A stretch of DNA of 52,052 bases from Levilactobacillus angrenensis (GTDB taxonomy: Bacteria; Bacillota; Bacilli; Lactobacillales; Lactobacillaceae). Position 1 is the first letter of the stretch, and each line of letters starts with the position of its first letter. The stretch spans positions 1 through 52,052 of the forward strand of contig NZ_RHOB01000018.1 of the NCBI RefSeq assembly GCF_003946085.1. Direction: 5' to 3'. Below the pieces are notes generated by a model that was given only the letters and a program-made list of their open reading frames with translations, did not search any database and was not told where the DNA came from. The translations under genes were made by a program, and so were the position numbers. Below are positions 7,713 to 16,325 of the stretch, in pieces.

Positions 7713-7746
7713 AGGACCACGGACGCTGACGAGTTCGCGGTCCTTT
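7713..7746 (+). terminator. Terminator between the oxidoreductase and LysR genes
   Basis: AGGACC (7713-7718) pairs with GGTCCT (7739-7744), with further internal pairs, followed by a short T run. The LysR promoter -10 (TATAAT, 7751-7756) follows immediately. Confidence 0.6.
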
Positions 7747-7785
7747 GCGGTATAATTAATTTAATCATGGAAAGGTGGGCTGGGG

Positions 7786-8700
7786 ATGAATCTCGAACAA
7801 ATGGCGTATTTGGTGGCACTTAAGCAGTCGACGACGCTGTCACAAGCTGCACGCCAATTAAATATCAGTCAGGCAGGATTGAGTCAGTCCTTGGATAGCT
7901 TGGAGGCAGAACTGGGAATCAAGCTCTTTACCCGAACGCGGAGCGGGACCCGGCCTACTAAAGCAGGCGAGAAAATCATTGGGCATGCGCAGGAGATTGA
8001 GGCACAAGTTCAGATGATGCAAAAGCTGGCCAATCAACAGAACGACCTTTCGGAGCCGCCGTTGCGTGTGGGCGTGATGAACGAGGTGCCCAGTTCGCTG
8101 CTGGATTGGTTATTGACGTTTCAAGATGAGCAGCCGCAATTTAAAGCTTACCTGAAGGAAGACGATAGTGAGCAGATTATTGCTGGTGTCAAAAATGATG
8201 ACTATGATATTGGTATTATCGCCGTCAATGCTGCTGAGCAACGAGCGCTACATTCACTGGACTTTCGGGAGATTGGTCAAGGTGAATTTAAGCTGTATAT
8301 GACAGCTAACCATTACCTGGCTGATTATCCAGACCCAATTCCATTGGCCCTACTGAAAGAACAAGAATTTGTCCTGTTCATTGATGATTATATTAGTGAA
8401 TTTATGGCTGCTGTGACGACCCAGACCGGGCCACTGAACGTGATGCTTCAGTCGACGTCTTTTCGGGTGGTGTTAGAGACCATGAAAAGGTTCCAGGCAG
8501 TGTCTGTGATTCGTGATACGCAGGTACGTAATCGACTGTATGATTTCGAGCAGAATAGTTTGGTTGAACACACGCTAGGCAATCTTGGTGGTAATCTAGC
8601 GCGTACCTTTAAATACGGTGTTATTCGGTTACCCGGTAAACGACTGACGACAATCCAGGATGAATTTATTAAGGGCATCAAGTCACTCAATAAATGGTAA
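7786..8700 (+). CDS. LysR-family transcriptional regulator
   Basis: The 304-residue protein has an N-terminal winged helix-turn-helix (MNLEQMAYLVALKQSTTLSQ, then AARQLNISQAGLSQSLDSLE) and a LysR substrate domain from about residue 90. The ATG at 7786 has an AAAGGTGG site 7 nt upstream, and a TATAAT lies at 7751-7756. It sits downstream of the Old Yellow Enzyme gene in the same direction and may control it, but no T-N11-A operator stands out upstream of 6454. The effector is unknown. Confidence 0.88.
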   Translation: MNLEQMAYLVALKQSTTLSQAARQLNISQAGLSQSLDSLEAELGIKLFTRTRSGTRPTKAGEKIIGHAQEIEAQVQMMQKLANQQNDLSEPPLRVGVMNEVPSSLLDWLLTFQDEQPQFKAYLKEDDSEQIIAGVKNDDYDIGIIAVNAAEQRALHSLDFREIGQGEFKLYMTANHYLADYPDPIPLALLKEQEFVLFIDDYISEFMAAVTTQTGPLNVMLQSTSFRVVLETMKRFQAVSVIRDTQVRNRLYDFEQNSLVEHTLGNLGGNLARTFKYGVIRLPGKRLTTIQDEFIKGIKSLNKW

Positions 8701-8795
8701 TTATCCCGCAATTATTACGCCAGATTAAAAATATCGTCATATTATGACAAATACATTTATAAGAAGTTAAAATTTTAGCAAGTTTGGCTGACAAG

Positions 8796-8824
8796 TTCCT
8801 ATTCCGCTGTGGGTTTTGTATAAT
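8796..8824 (+). promoter_or_regulatory. Promoter of the D,D-carboxypeptidase gene
   Basis: TATAAT (8819-8824) has a weak -35, TTCCTA (8796-8801), at 17 bp. The open reading frame extends through this promoter from a TTG at 8816, so that upstream start can be rejected. Confidence 0.6.
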
Positions 8825-8860
8825 AGAAATCTATCGAAATCGAAAGGGGCGTTGACGCTC

Positions 8861-10126
8861 GTGGTTCTATTGAAACGTTGGTTGCGGCGCGGAGTGCTTT
8901 TGGGTCTGGTCGCAGTGATTTTAGGTGGCGGGCCGGTAGCCCAGGCGGCCAGTAAGACCGTGACCAAGGTGCCTGCACGGGCCGCTTATGTCATGGATGC
9001 GCAAAGTGGCCAGGTGCTGTACCAGCAAAATGCCGATAAGCGCTATCCCATCGCGTCATTGTCGAAGCTATTGACCGTGTATTTGACGGTCAAAGCCATC
9101 AATGACGGCAAAATCAATTGGAATGATCAGGTGACCATGAGTCGGGACCTCCTGAAGCTCAGTCACAGCTATGCTTACTCCTCACTGCGGATGAAAAAAG
9201 GTGAAACTTTTACCGTGAAGCAATTGGTCGCAGCGGCCATGATTGCTTCGTCCAACAGTGCGGCAACGGCGTTAGGCGAATACGTGGCTGGCAACAACGC
9301 CAAATTTATCGCACTCATGAACCAGCAAAGTGAAGACTGGGGGCTGGAGGCTCATTTCATCAGTTCCTCTGGCCTGGACAACACCGACTTGAAGGACTAC
9401 AACTTGGTGTTACCAGGAACTGGCAAGAAGGAAGAAAACTTGGTCTCCGCCAAGGCCATCACGACAGTGGCGCAACATCTGATTCAAGCCGACCCCAGTA
9501 TCGTCCAGATTTCTGGGAAAAAGGAAGATAAGATCAACGGCACCCCAATTTATAACGAAAACATGTGTCTGAAGGGCCAATCCCACTACGACAAGGCCAC
9601 TAACATCGACGGGCTCAAGACCGGCTTCACGGAAAATGCCAAACTGTGTTTCACCGCGACGTACACGGTCAACGGTCAGCGGATGATTGCGACTATCTTG
9701 GGTGGCGACACCACGTTCTCGGCCATGAATAAGCTGATCAAGCAATTAAAGAAGCAATATCAATTGGCCACGACCACGCTCAATGACCGGCGTATCACGC
9801 TGGCTAACGGGCTAGCCACGACCGTTTTAGCCCAGCCAACTAGCAGTCAGGCCGGCGTCTGGTATCAAGACCAAGCGGCCGGGTTGACGACCACGGTGGC
9901 GACCAAATTGTCTCCGGCTCAAATGAGTTCGGGTACCGTCAATGCGGGCGACCCGGTGGCCCAAGCAACGGTCACCGATACCAAGACTGGCAAGCAACAA
10001 GCTATCACGTACCGGTCGCAACAATCCGTGACGTTATTCGCGGATCGCGTCATTTTTAACGAGAAAGCACAGTCGGATCCATTGTTGAAAACGCTGGTGC
10101 AACCGATGACGGCGGCATTTCAGTGA
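8861..10126 (+). CDS. dacA: Serine-type D-alanyl-D-alanine carboxypeptidase (PBP5 type)
   Basis: The 421-residue exported penicillin-binding protein trims the terminal D-Ala of peptidoglycan stem peptides. A Sec signal peptide (KRWLRRGVLLGLVAVILGGG, cleavage near AQA-AS) is followed by the peptidase S11 domain. Its motifs are Ser66-Leu-Ser-Lys69, SSN near residue 132 and KTG (in DGLKTGFT) near 265. The C-terminal beta-sandwich domain follows. I chose the GTG at 8861, 11 nt after AAAGGGG; TTG 8852 is in frame but only 2 nt from it. There is no clear C-terminal amphipathic anchor helix, so membrane attachment is uncertain. Confidence 0.88.
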   Translation: MVLLKRWLRRGVLLGLVAVILGGGPVAQAASKTVTKVPARAAYVMDAQSGQVLYQQNADKRYPIASLSKLLTVYLTVKAINDGKINWNDQVTMSRDLLKLSHSYAYSSLRMKKGETFTVKQLVAAAMIASSNSAATALGEYVAGNNAKFIALMNQQSEDWGLEAHFISSSGLDNTDLKDYNLVLPGTGKKEENLVSAKAITTVAQHLIQADPSIVQISGKKEDKINGTPIYNENMCLKGQSHYDKATNIDGLKTGFTENAKLCFTATYTVNGQRMIATILGGDTTFSAMNKLIKQLKKQYQLATTTLNDRRITLANGLATTVLAQPTSSQAGVWYQDQAAGLTTTVATKLSPAQMSSGTVNAGDPVAQATVTDTKTGKQQAITYRSQQSVTLFADRVIFNEKAQSDPLLKTLVQPMTAAFQ

Positions 10127-10136
10127 ATCAATCAAT

Positions 10137-10183
10137 AAAACAGGCTTCAACTCAATTTTGCATGAGTTGAAGCCTGTTTTTTT
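10137..10183. terminator. Bidirectional terminator
   Basis: The stem AACAGGCTTCAACTCA / TGAGTTGAAGCCTGTT is flanked by A and T runs on both sides. It serves the carboxypeptidase gene (+) and the FtsX permease gene (-), which converge here. Confidence 0.9.
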
Positions 10184-10205
10184 GCGCTCTAGACATTGAT
10201 CACAT

Positions 10206-12779
10206 TTAGTCCACCGAAGACAACGCGTCCAACATGTTGATGCGCTTGAGCTTGCGGTGCATGATCCACATGACCAGTAAGCTAAATGCCAGCGTCAACA
10301 GCGCGGCGTACACGTAGCTGACCCAGTGGATGCCCGGCGAGAACATTAGGCTATCGGTTTCGGCCGTGTTGAGGATGTAGGCGTGTAGCCAATTGCCCAG
10401 AAAACAACCGAAGAAGATGCCCAATCCCGTGAGAATCAGGTTTTCGCGGAAGATGTACATGGTGACCTCGCCATCGTAAAAGCCTAGCACCTTGATGGTC
10501 GACAGCTCGCGAATCCGCTCGGAAACGTTGATGTTGGTCAGGTTGTAGAGGACGACGAGCGCCAACGCCCCAGCCGCGACCACGAAGATGACGACGACTA
10601 AGTCCATAGTATCTAGCATCTGGAAGTTATTTTTCTTTTCCGTACTCAGCAGGGTCACGTTCAACATGCCCGGCGTCTTCAACAGGTCATTGGCAAAGGC
10701 GTTTTGCTGGCGTTGGCCGTGTTGCGTGAACTGGACCAGATTGCCGTTGTAAACGGGTTTAGCGTTAAAAATCTGCTGGTAGTAACTTGGCGACAAGTAG
10801 ATGAAATGATTGACGTAGTTCTCCGCGATGGCGGCCACTTTGACCTGGTGGGTGGAGCGGTTGCCCAATTTAACGGGCAACTGGTCACCGACCTTGACGT
10901 CGTAGAGTTTGGCCAGCTTTTCGTCGATGATGGCGCCGCGATTGTTGAGGTGATAGGCCGCGTGGCTTTGCCGGTTGCGTAAGACCACGAAGCGGTTGAG
11001 CTGGTGGGGCTGTTGCGGCACACTCAGCGTGACTGTTTGGTTAGCCACGCCGGCGCGTTCGACCGTCGCCTGGGATTGTTTCACAACTAAGTCATCTTTG
11101 TAGAGTGGTTGGCGGTGTAGTGCCCGGCGTTGCTTAGCCGTTTGGGTGCCGTTGCGGACCACGATGGCGTCGTAGTGCCAGAGCTGGTTGAACTGTTTCA
11201 CACTGATGTCGCCGATGGAGTCCTTGAGGCCGAATCCCGTGATCATCATTGCCATGCATCCAGCAATCCCTAGCACCGTCATCAATAGGCGTTGCTTGTA
11301 ACGAAAGAGGTTGCGCAACGTGACCTTGTGATTGAAGTTCAGTCGGCGCCAGAACCAGTGCCAGTGCTCCAGCCACAGCGTTTTCCCGGCTTTCGGGGCC
11401 TTGGGCTGCATCAAGGTAGCGGGCAAACTGTGCAGGTCGACGCGAGAAACGGCCACGGCACTACCAATCGTGCAGGCGAGCGCAATCACGAGGGCCACCG
11501 TGATGTCGAGCCAAATGTACTGCACGTTGATGGCCGGCAGGTTGTACATGCTACCATAAGCCTGTGCGATGAAGCGGGGGAAGAAGTTTACGCCGAAGCC
11601 CACGCCGAGGAGAGTCCCCAGCAGGCTAGCCAGGCCCCCGTAGAGAATAAATTCACTGCCGATGGTGGCATTGCTGTAGCCCAGCGCCTTGAGCGTGCCC
11701 ATTTGGACTCGAAGTTCGGCGACCATCCGCGTCATCGTGGTCAAGCAGATCAGCGCGGCAATCGCGATGAAGAAGAGCGGGAAGACCGTGGATAGGGCCA
11801 CGACTCGCTGTGTGTTCTTGTGATATTCGCTATAACCCGGATTGGCGGCGCGCCCGCTGAAGAGGTAGGTCGGCTGCTTGATGCCAGCGATTTGGGCCTG
11901 CGCCCGTTTCAGCTGCGCTTGCGCTTTGACGAGCATGGGCGTGGTGGCCGGGACCTGTTGGGCTAAGGCCTGGACCTTGGCGACGGTCGGTGCCAGTTTG
12001 GTGCGGGCTTGACGCTGTAGCTGAGCTTGCCGTTGTTTAGCTTGGGGCTTGAGCCAGGACTTGAGTCGTCGGGTGTTCGCCCGGTTCAGGCGATTGTAGC
12101 GCGCCGTGTATGGGGTGACGCCCCGCAGATTTTTGAATCCGATATCCAGGCGGCTGATGACGCTGGTCTTGAGCGTGTGCGGCTTGACCAGCGCAAAATA
12201 ATCCAGCGTGCCCTTACCCACGTTGGTGACGCCCCGAGTCGTCTTTTCAATGTAGCGCGGGGAGTTGACGAACCCAACGATTTTAAACGTCCGCCGGTGA
12301 AATTGCCGGTTCAACTGATGCGTGGTGGCGATGCGGTAGGTGGCGCCGAGCTTTAATTTCGGCTGGAGCGTCCGGGCCTGCTGGTCCAACACGATTTCGT
12401 TGGCGTGACGGGGGAGATGGCCGCTGACCACGGTCAAACGGTTGAGCGACCCGCTCGGCAGTTCCGCCACGCGAACGGTCTGATTATTGTTTAACTGATT
12501 GATGTCTAAGTATTTGACGGCCTGGTAGCTGACCTGGTCGCGATGGCGGCGCAGAACGGCTAGGTCACGTTTGGTCAGGCCGGCCGTGGATTGGACGCTG
12601 TTGGTCGCCAAGTTTTGGTCGGTGTAATAGTCCGTGGCGGCCTGCAACATGTCTGGCCCCGTAGCGCGAATACCGGTATAAAAGGCCACGCCCAGAAAAA
12701 TAATTAAAATGATAGAAATGAAGCGGGCTTTGGAATGACCAATTTCCCGCCAGAGAACTTTCCAAAAGGATTTTGTCAT
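10206..12779 (-). CDS. ABC transporter permease, FtsX/MacB type, two FtsX domains
   Basis: The 858-residue membrane protein has one N-terminal helix (KARFISIILIIFLGVAFYTG). A large extracytoplasmic domain of about 290 residues with a Gln/Ala/Arg-rich helical hairpin (about 250-300) follows. A first FtsX three-helix block spans about 325-450, a second extracytoplasmic domain about 510-720, and a second FtsX block occupies the C-terminus (IRELSTIKVLGFYDGEVTMY). This layout is that of exporters handling peptides, lipids or envelope stress agents rather than importers. The ATG at 12779 is preferred (AGGTGA site); GTG 12788 and ATG 12785 are alternatives. It follows the ATPase gene by 9 bp. The substrate is unknown, and no two-component system lies next to it, unlike bacitracin-type systems. 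Confidence 0.88.
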   Translation of the reverse strand: MTKSFWKVLWREIGHSKARFISIILIIFLGVAFYTGIRATGPDMLQAATDYYTDQNLATNSVQSTAGLTKRDLAVLRRHRDQVSYQAVKYLDINQLNNNQTVRVAELPSGSLNRLTVVSGHLPRHANEIVLDQQARTLQPKLKLGATYRIATTHQLNRQFHRRTFKIVGFVNSPRYIEKTTRGVTNVGKGTLDYFALVKPHTLKTSVISRLDIGFKNLRGVTPYTARYNRLNRANTRRLKSWLKPQAKQRQAQLQRQARTKLAPTVAKVQALAQQVPATTPMLVKAQAQLKRAQAQIAGIKQPTYLFSGRAANPGYSEYHKNTQRVVALSTVFPLFFIAIAALICLTTMTRMVAELRVQMGTLKALGYSNATIGSEFILYGGLASLLGTLLGVGFGVNFFPRFIAQAYGSMYNLPAINVQYIWLDITVALVIALACTIGSAVAVSRVDLHSLPATLMQPKAPKAGKTLWLEHWHWFWRRLNFNHKVTLRNLFRYKQRLLMTVLGIAGCMAMMITGFGLKDSIGDISVKQFNQLWHYDAIVVRNGTQTAKQRRALHRQPLYKDDLVVKQSQATVERAGVANQTVTLSVPQQPHQLNRFVVLRNRQSHAAYHLNNRGAIIDEKLAKLYDVKVGDQLPVKLGNRSTHQVKVAAIAENYVNHFIYLSPSYYQQIFNAKPVYNGNLVQFTQHGQRQQNAFANDLLKTPGMLNVTLLSTEKKNNFQMLDTMDLVVVIFVVAAGALALVVLYNLTNINVSERIRELSTIKVLGFYDGEVTMYIFRENLILTGLGIFFGCFLGNWLHAYILNTAETDSLMFSPGIHWVSYVYAALLTLAFSLLVMWIMHRKLKRINMLDALSSVD

Positions 12780-12788
12780 GGTCATCAC

Positions 12789-13490
12789 CTACCATTCAAT
12801 GTCGGCGATAGGCGTCGGCTGCGGGTTCTGCTGGATGGATTGGACCTGAGCGTCGTTGATGTGAATAATCTGGTCGCCCATCTTGGCAATCGCGCCGTTG
12901 TGGGTCACGATGATGACGGTCATATCAGTCTGGCGAGCGCCGTCCTGGATGACTTGGAGGACCTGCTTACCGGTTTGATAGTCCAGCGCGCCGGTCGGTT
13001 CGTCGCATAGCAGTAGCTTGGGATTCTTGGCAATCGCGCGGGCAATGGCGACCCGCTGTTGTTCCCCACCAGAGAGTTGGGCGGGAAAATTTTTGGCCCG
13101 GTCCGCTAGCCCGACCAGCCGCAGGGTTTCGTCCACGTCGCGGGCATCGTGGGTGATTTGCGAAGCCAGCTCGACGTTTTCGCGGGCGGTCAGATTCGGT
13201 ACTAGATTGTAGAATTGAAAAATGAAGCCGACGTCTTGGCGCCGGTAGGTCGTGAGTTGCTTGGCGGTGAACTGGGCGATGTCGGTGCCGTCGATCAGCA
13301 CCTGGCCGCTGGTGGGATTGTCCATGCCGCCGAGGATGTTGAGCAGCGTGGATTTACCGGCACCACTGGGACCGAGGATCGTAATGATTTGACCGCGATC
13401 CACGTTGAATGAAATGTCGTGGTTGGCGATGGTCTCCTGGTCGCCTTGAATAAATTTGCGGGTTTCGTGTTTGACTTCGATGTAGGCCAT
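12789..13490 (-). CDS. ABC transporter ATP-binding protein (MacB/LolD type)
   Basis: The 233-residue cytoplasmic ATPase has Walker [10 protein letters not shown] (about 40), signature LSGGEQQR (about 139) and Walker [13 protein letters not shown]. The switch His lies in VTHN. It is the partner of the FtsX-type permease immediately downstream, and the pair forms one operon. An AGGAGAC ribosome site precedes the ATG at 13490. The final 20 residues extend past the usual end of the domain without a recognisable motif. Confidence 0.92.
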   Translation of the reverse strand: MAYIEVKHETRKFIQGDQETIANHDISFNVDRGQIITILGPSGAGKSTLLNILGGMDNPTSGQVLIDGTDIAQFTAKQLTTYRRQDVGFIFQFYNLVPNLTARENVELASQITHDARDVDETLRLVGLADRAKNFPAQLSGGEQQRVAIARAIAKNPKLLLCDEPTGALDYQTGKQVLQVIQDGARQTDMTVIIVTHNGAIAKMGDQIIHINDAQVQSIQQNPQPTPIADIEW

Positions 13491-13614
13491 GTGCAGGTCT
13501 CCTGTTCTGATAGATTAAAGATACTAACGGTTGAAAGGTAGAAAATGGCTAGAGTCATTGTTGCGGAAAGACTCATAGCGATAAAATTAGTTGTTTACAG
13601 CCACGTCGCGCGAA

Positions 13615-13842
13615 CTGGCCGCCTACCGTCCGCCAAATATGGGTTGGAACGCTGGGGCGGACGGGTCGAGCCAAATATGGGTTGGAACGCTGGGGCGGAC
13701 GGGTCGAGCCAAAGAGCGGTCTCGACGCCTCGCCTTTGAGCCGCAGGTCACGTCTCAAAGACGCCAGTTGTCTAAGCAGCATGAACCGCGCCGCTAAGAC
13801 AACTCCCACGGCTGAACCCATATTTGGCAGACTCTCGGCTAC
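13615..13842 (-). repeat. Structured repeat module 1, copy A, with an internal 38-bp tandem duplication
   Basis: The motif order on the minus strand is GTAGCCGAGAG, the outer arm, the AGTTGTCT hairpin, CGTCTTTGAGACG, the CGAGACC hairpin, the returning outer arm, then GGTAGGCGGCCAG. The outer arm CCAAATATGGGTT (13633-13645) pairs perfectly with AACCCATATTTGG (13815-13827). The arm AGTTGTCT (13766-13773) pairs with AGACAACT (13797-13804). A 38-bp unit is tandemly doubled (13632-13669 and 13670-13707). It fills most of the gap between the ABC operon and the DUF2255 gene; I see no gene here. Confidence 0.75.
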
Positions 13843-13995
13843 AAGTGTGCGTACCAGTAACAATCGGCTTAGCCCCAGATGTCAACTGAGATATTAGTGG
13901 CTCTTTCAACCTTCAGTTAAAGATACTTTAATTGTAGGCGGAAACTAGGATCAGCACAATGGTAATCGGTTACATTCTAGGAATCCGTTGTAGAC

Positions 13996-14045
13996 AAAAA
14001 CCCGCAACGACTAAGCGGCGTGGGGACGTGCTTAGTCGTTGCGGG
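13996..14045 (-). terminator. Terminator of the DUF2255 gene
   Basis: CCCGCAACGACTAAG pairs with CTTAGTCGTTGCGGG (15 bp). Read on the minus strand it is followed by TTTTT (13996-14000). It begins just past the stop codon at 14058. Confidence 0.9.
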
Positions 14046-14057
14046 CTGCTGTGCTGC

Positions 14058-14447
14058 CTAGCGAGGTAGCACGTGAAGCGTGGCGTAGGTTGGGCCAGCG
14101 GAAATCATCTTAGGCAGAGAATTTTGGCCGTCGTACTTGGCCTTGTAGGCTGCGGTGATCTTGGCATCAAGGTCAGCGGAGTGGTTGACCATTTCAAAAC
14201 GGGCGGTGAAGTCCTGGTCGCCCACGCTGATTTCACCAGCATTTTGGGCGGTAGCGGCCATAAACCACTTGGTTTGGTCGCCGTTCCAGCCGCGGGAATA
14301 AACGTTACCGTCAACGACGACTTCCCAGACCGGCGATTCTTCTTCAAAGGTCGTCATGTCAGGGTTGTAAGGCTTCATGGTCAACGTCTTGTTGTTCAAG
14401 AAAGTAGCTAATTGTGCTTGAGTCCATTGTGTTTTAGTTGTATCCAT
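14058..14447 (-). CDS. DUF2255-family protein
   Basis: The 129-residue soluble protein lacks a signal peptide or membrane segment. It has the DUF2255 pattern: VWEVVVDGNVYSRGWNGDQT (about 40-60), then a short beta-rich body and a C-terminal PKMISAGPTYATLHVLPR ending. It is a paralogue of the protein at 18029 (the endings GPTYATLHVLPR and GPQAATVEIFPR align). The fold resembles small split-barrel, flavin-reductase-like proteins, but no function is established. It is transcribed divergently from the aldo-keto reductase at 14830 and has its own operator-bearing promoter. Both DUF2255 copies lie beside carbonyl-reductase genes, suggesting a shared stress role (inference). Confidence 0.82.
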   Translation of the reverse strand: MDTTKTQWTQAQLATFLNNKTLTMKPYNPDMTTFEEESPVWEVVVDGNVYSRGWNGDQTKWFMAATAQNAGEISVGDQDFTARFEMVNHSADLDAKITAAYKAKYDGQNSLPKMISAGPTYATLHVLPR

Positions 14448-14534
14448 TTTTAAATTCCTCCAGGTTGTACTGCGAATTCAGGTCATCGGTCGTCATCCGC
14501 GCCTGCGAGAACGCGGGAAACTTTTTTATCTTTC

Positions 14535-14576
14535 ACTTACGATTAGTAAGTATATGCCGATTAAATATAATTGCAA
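14535..14576 (-). promoter_or_regulatory. Promoter and dyad operator of the DUF2255 gene
   Basis: On the minus strand TTGCAA (14571-14576) and TATACT (14549-14554) have a 16-bp spacer. The inverted repeat ACTTAC-GATTA-GTAAGT (14535-14551) overlaps the end of the -10 and the start of the transcript. This is a typical repressor position and resembles MarR/HxlR-type sites. The regulator is not known. Confidence 0.65.
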
Positions 14577-14765
14577 ATGCTAAATTGGATTATTTTACCA
14601 AATACTATCTGAATTCAAGGGCTTGCGAATATTTTGTCCTCGTGTTAAAACCAGTCATGCCAGGCGTTATGATGATTTAACAGGTGATTAGTGAACAAGC
14701 ATAAAAATTTTTGAAATAAATTAACTGATTGGGTGATAAATCACGAAAAAAGTTGGCAAATTCCC

Positions 14766-14796
14766 TTGCCTTAGTCCTACACGAAGGGTCTATACT
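14766..14796 (+). promoter_or_regulatory. MerR-type promoter/operator of the first aldo-keto reductase
   Basis: TTGCCT (14766-14771) and TATACT (14791-14796) are 19 bp apart, the overlong spacer typical of MerR-activated promoters. The spacer holds the inverted repeat CCTTAG (14769-14774) ... CGAAGG (14782-14787). The same arrangement, with an exact CCTTCG...CGAAGG dyad, occurs at 18812-18842 next to the MerR gene. Confidence 0.75.
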
Positions 14797-14829
14797 CAGA
14801 TTCATAAGCCATGAAGGAGGAATTTGAAT

Positions 14830-15675
14830 ATGCCAACAATTACAGATACGTTTACCTTAAACAACGGTCTCAAGATGCCTAAAGTCGGGTTTGGTACCTG
14901 GCAAACGCGTCCCGGTAAAGAAACCGTCGATGCCGTCAGCAATGCCTTAAAGGCTGGTTACCGGTTCATTGATACGGCCAAGGCCTACCAAAACGAGCAG
15001 AGCGTCGGTGAGGCGATTGCCGCCAGTGACGTGGCCCGCGAAGACATTTTTGTGCAAACGAAGCTGCCCGCTGAATCGAAGTCTTATGATGCTGCGATGG
15101 CTGACTTTGATAGTAGTTTAGCCGCATTGAACCTCGATTATGTGGATTCTTATATTATTCACGCGCCATGGCCATGGGCCCAAATGGGTTCCAACCATGA
15201 TGCTGAGAACCGTGACGTTTGGCGCGCCCTGCAAGACATTTACAACAGCGGTCGGGCCAAGGCGATTGGGGTGTCGAACTTCAATACGCACGATTTGGAA
15301 AATCTGTTAAATTGGGATGGCTTAACGGTCAAGCCAGCCGTCGACCAGATTCAGTACTACGTGGGTCATACGCAAGACTCCATCGTCAAGACGGCGGAAG
15401 ATAATCAAATCGTGGTGCAAGCCTACTCACCACTGGCAACCGGTGGCTTGGTCGACAGCCCAGAACTGGAACGGGTCGCTGGCAACTACGGCGTTTCGAT
15501 TCCACAACTGGCACTGCGCTTCGTCATCCAAAATGGCGTCGCCCCACTACCAAAAGCCCGTGCTATGAGCCACGTGGAAGCCAACGCGCAATTGGACTTC
15601 GAAATCAGCGACAAGGACATGGCCTTCTTGAACCGGTTAAAGGATGAAGACGGCTATCACCCAGTTGGAGATTAA
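14830..15675 (+). CDS. Aldo/keto reductase (AKR5-like, 2,5-diketogluconate/methylglyoxal reductase type)
   Basis: The 281-residue NADPH-dependent barrel enzyme has the catalytic tetrad in place. Asp and Tyr lie in DTAKAYQNEQSVGEA (about 46-51), Lys in FVQTKLP (about 76) and His in SYIIHAPWPW (about 110). LPKARAMSHVEANAQL near the end binds the cofactor phosphate. The ATG at 14830 lies 9 nt after GAAGGAGG; a TTG at 14824 is too close. Its promoter carries the MerR-type operator, so it is probably induced by reactive carbonyls together with the operon starting at 18867. The natural substrate is unknown. Confidence 0.9.
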   Translation: MPTITDTFTLNNGLKMPKVGFGTWQTRPGKETVDAVSNALKAGYRFIDTAKAYQNEQSVGEAIAASDVAREDIFVQTKLPAESKSYDAAMADFDSSLAALNLDYVDSYIIHAPWPWAQMGSNHDAENRDVWRALQDIYNSGRAKAIGVSNFNTHDLENLLNWDGLTVKPAVDQIQYYVGHTQDSIVKTAEDNQIVVQAYSPLATGGLVDSPELERVAGNYGVSIPQLALRFVIQNGVAPLPKARAMSHVEANAQLDFEISDKDMAFLNRLKDEDGYHPVGD

Positions 15676-15693
15676 GGAAAAAAAGAGTGTGGA

Positions 15694-15790
15694 GCGAGCC
15701 GGTTAGACTCTGAGCATTAACGTAGCTAAGGGAATTCCCCCGGGTTGGGGGAATTTTCTTAGCTGGGTTAAGCGCAGGAGTCTGGCTCGC
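15694..15790. repeat. Long imperfect palindrome (about 97 bp)
   Basis: Nested arms GCGAGCC (15694-15700) / GGCTCGC (15784-15790) and AGACTC/GAGTCT enclose AATTCCCCC (15732-15740) / GGGGGAATT and GCTAAG/CTTAGC. The whole stretch can fold into one hairpin. The core (15724-15761) probably also terminates the aldo-keto reductase transcript. It runs directly into the tandem repeats at 15789. Confidence 0.65.
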
Positions 15791-16083
15791 GGAACACGTT
15801 TCAGAGGCCGCCAGTTTCCGGATATGCAGGCCGAGAGTGGCCGTAACGCACCGAGAAAGTATTACCATTAAGGAAATGACCCTGGTTCTGGGTTATTTGC
15901 TTAGCGTTGTTAAGTGGAACCAGCTGCCCTGCGGAACACGTTTCAGAGGCCGCGGGTTTCCGGATATGCAGGCCGAGAGTGGCCGTAACGCACCGAGAAA
16001 GTATTTGCTTAGCGTTGTTAAGCGGAACCAGCTGCCCTGCGGAACACGTTTCAGAGGCCGCAGGTTTCCGGATATGCAGGCCA
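15789..16083. repeat. Three-copy tandem repeat, 108-bp period
   Basis: The core GCGGAACACGTTTCAGAGGC ... GTTTCCGGATATGCAGGCC starts at 15789, 15931 and 16039. Copies 2 and 3 are exactly 108 bp apart and share the preceding TTGCTTAGCGTTGTTAAG. Copies 1 and 2 continue into GAGAGTGGCCGTAACGCACC, while copy 3 is truncated. The differences between copies are few, so the array is recent. No coding frame has a ribosome site. Confidence 0.85.
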
Positions 16084-16166
16084 AAGGCGGCCGCTAAGCC
16101 TCAAACCAGCTTAACTAGCAACACCCAAACCACTAACAAACAGACAAACAACTTAACTAATTCAGT

Positions 16167-16209
16167 AAAAAACAGATTCGCCACTCCCCCGTAGCGAATC
16201 TGTTTTTTT
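16167..16209 (+). terminator. Intrinsic terminator after the repeat array
   Basis: AAACAGATTCGC pairs with GCGAATCTGTTT, followed by a T run. It isolates the acetyltransferase gene at 16326 from upstream transcription. Confidence 0.85.
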
Positions 16210-16325
16210 GCACTATTGTTCAATAACTATGTTGAAAATGTATAGATAAGCATTTAACATAAGCATTTGCTATGGAAATAATCGACCACTATACTGACTC
16301 TTATTCACTAACGGAGGTAATGCAC

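Noticed and set aside
8816-8860. Upstream start for the D,D-carboxypeptidase at a TTG
   Set aside because: The TTG overlaps the -10 TATAAT and would put 15 residues before the signal peptide.
11292-11795. Long plus-strand ORF opposite the FtsX permease
   Set aside because: Shadow of the high-GC permease gene: no ribosome site, no family, and a His/Glu/Arg-rich composition typical of antisense frames.
13545-13897. Several overlapping ORFs of 60-96 codons on both strands
   Set aside because: They lie inside module 1 copy A, lack ribosome sites, and their open frames come from GC-rich tandem and inverted sequence.
15789-16083. Possible CRISPR array
   Set aside because: Only three units with a 108-142 bp period, near-identical spacers and no cas genes. 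It is a tandem duplication.
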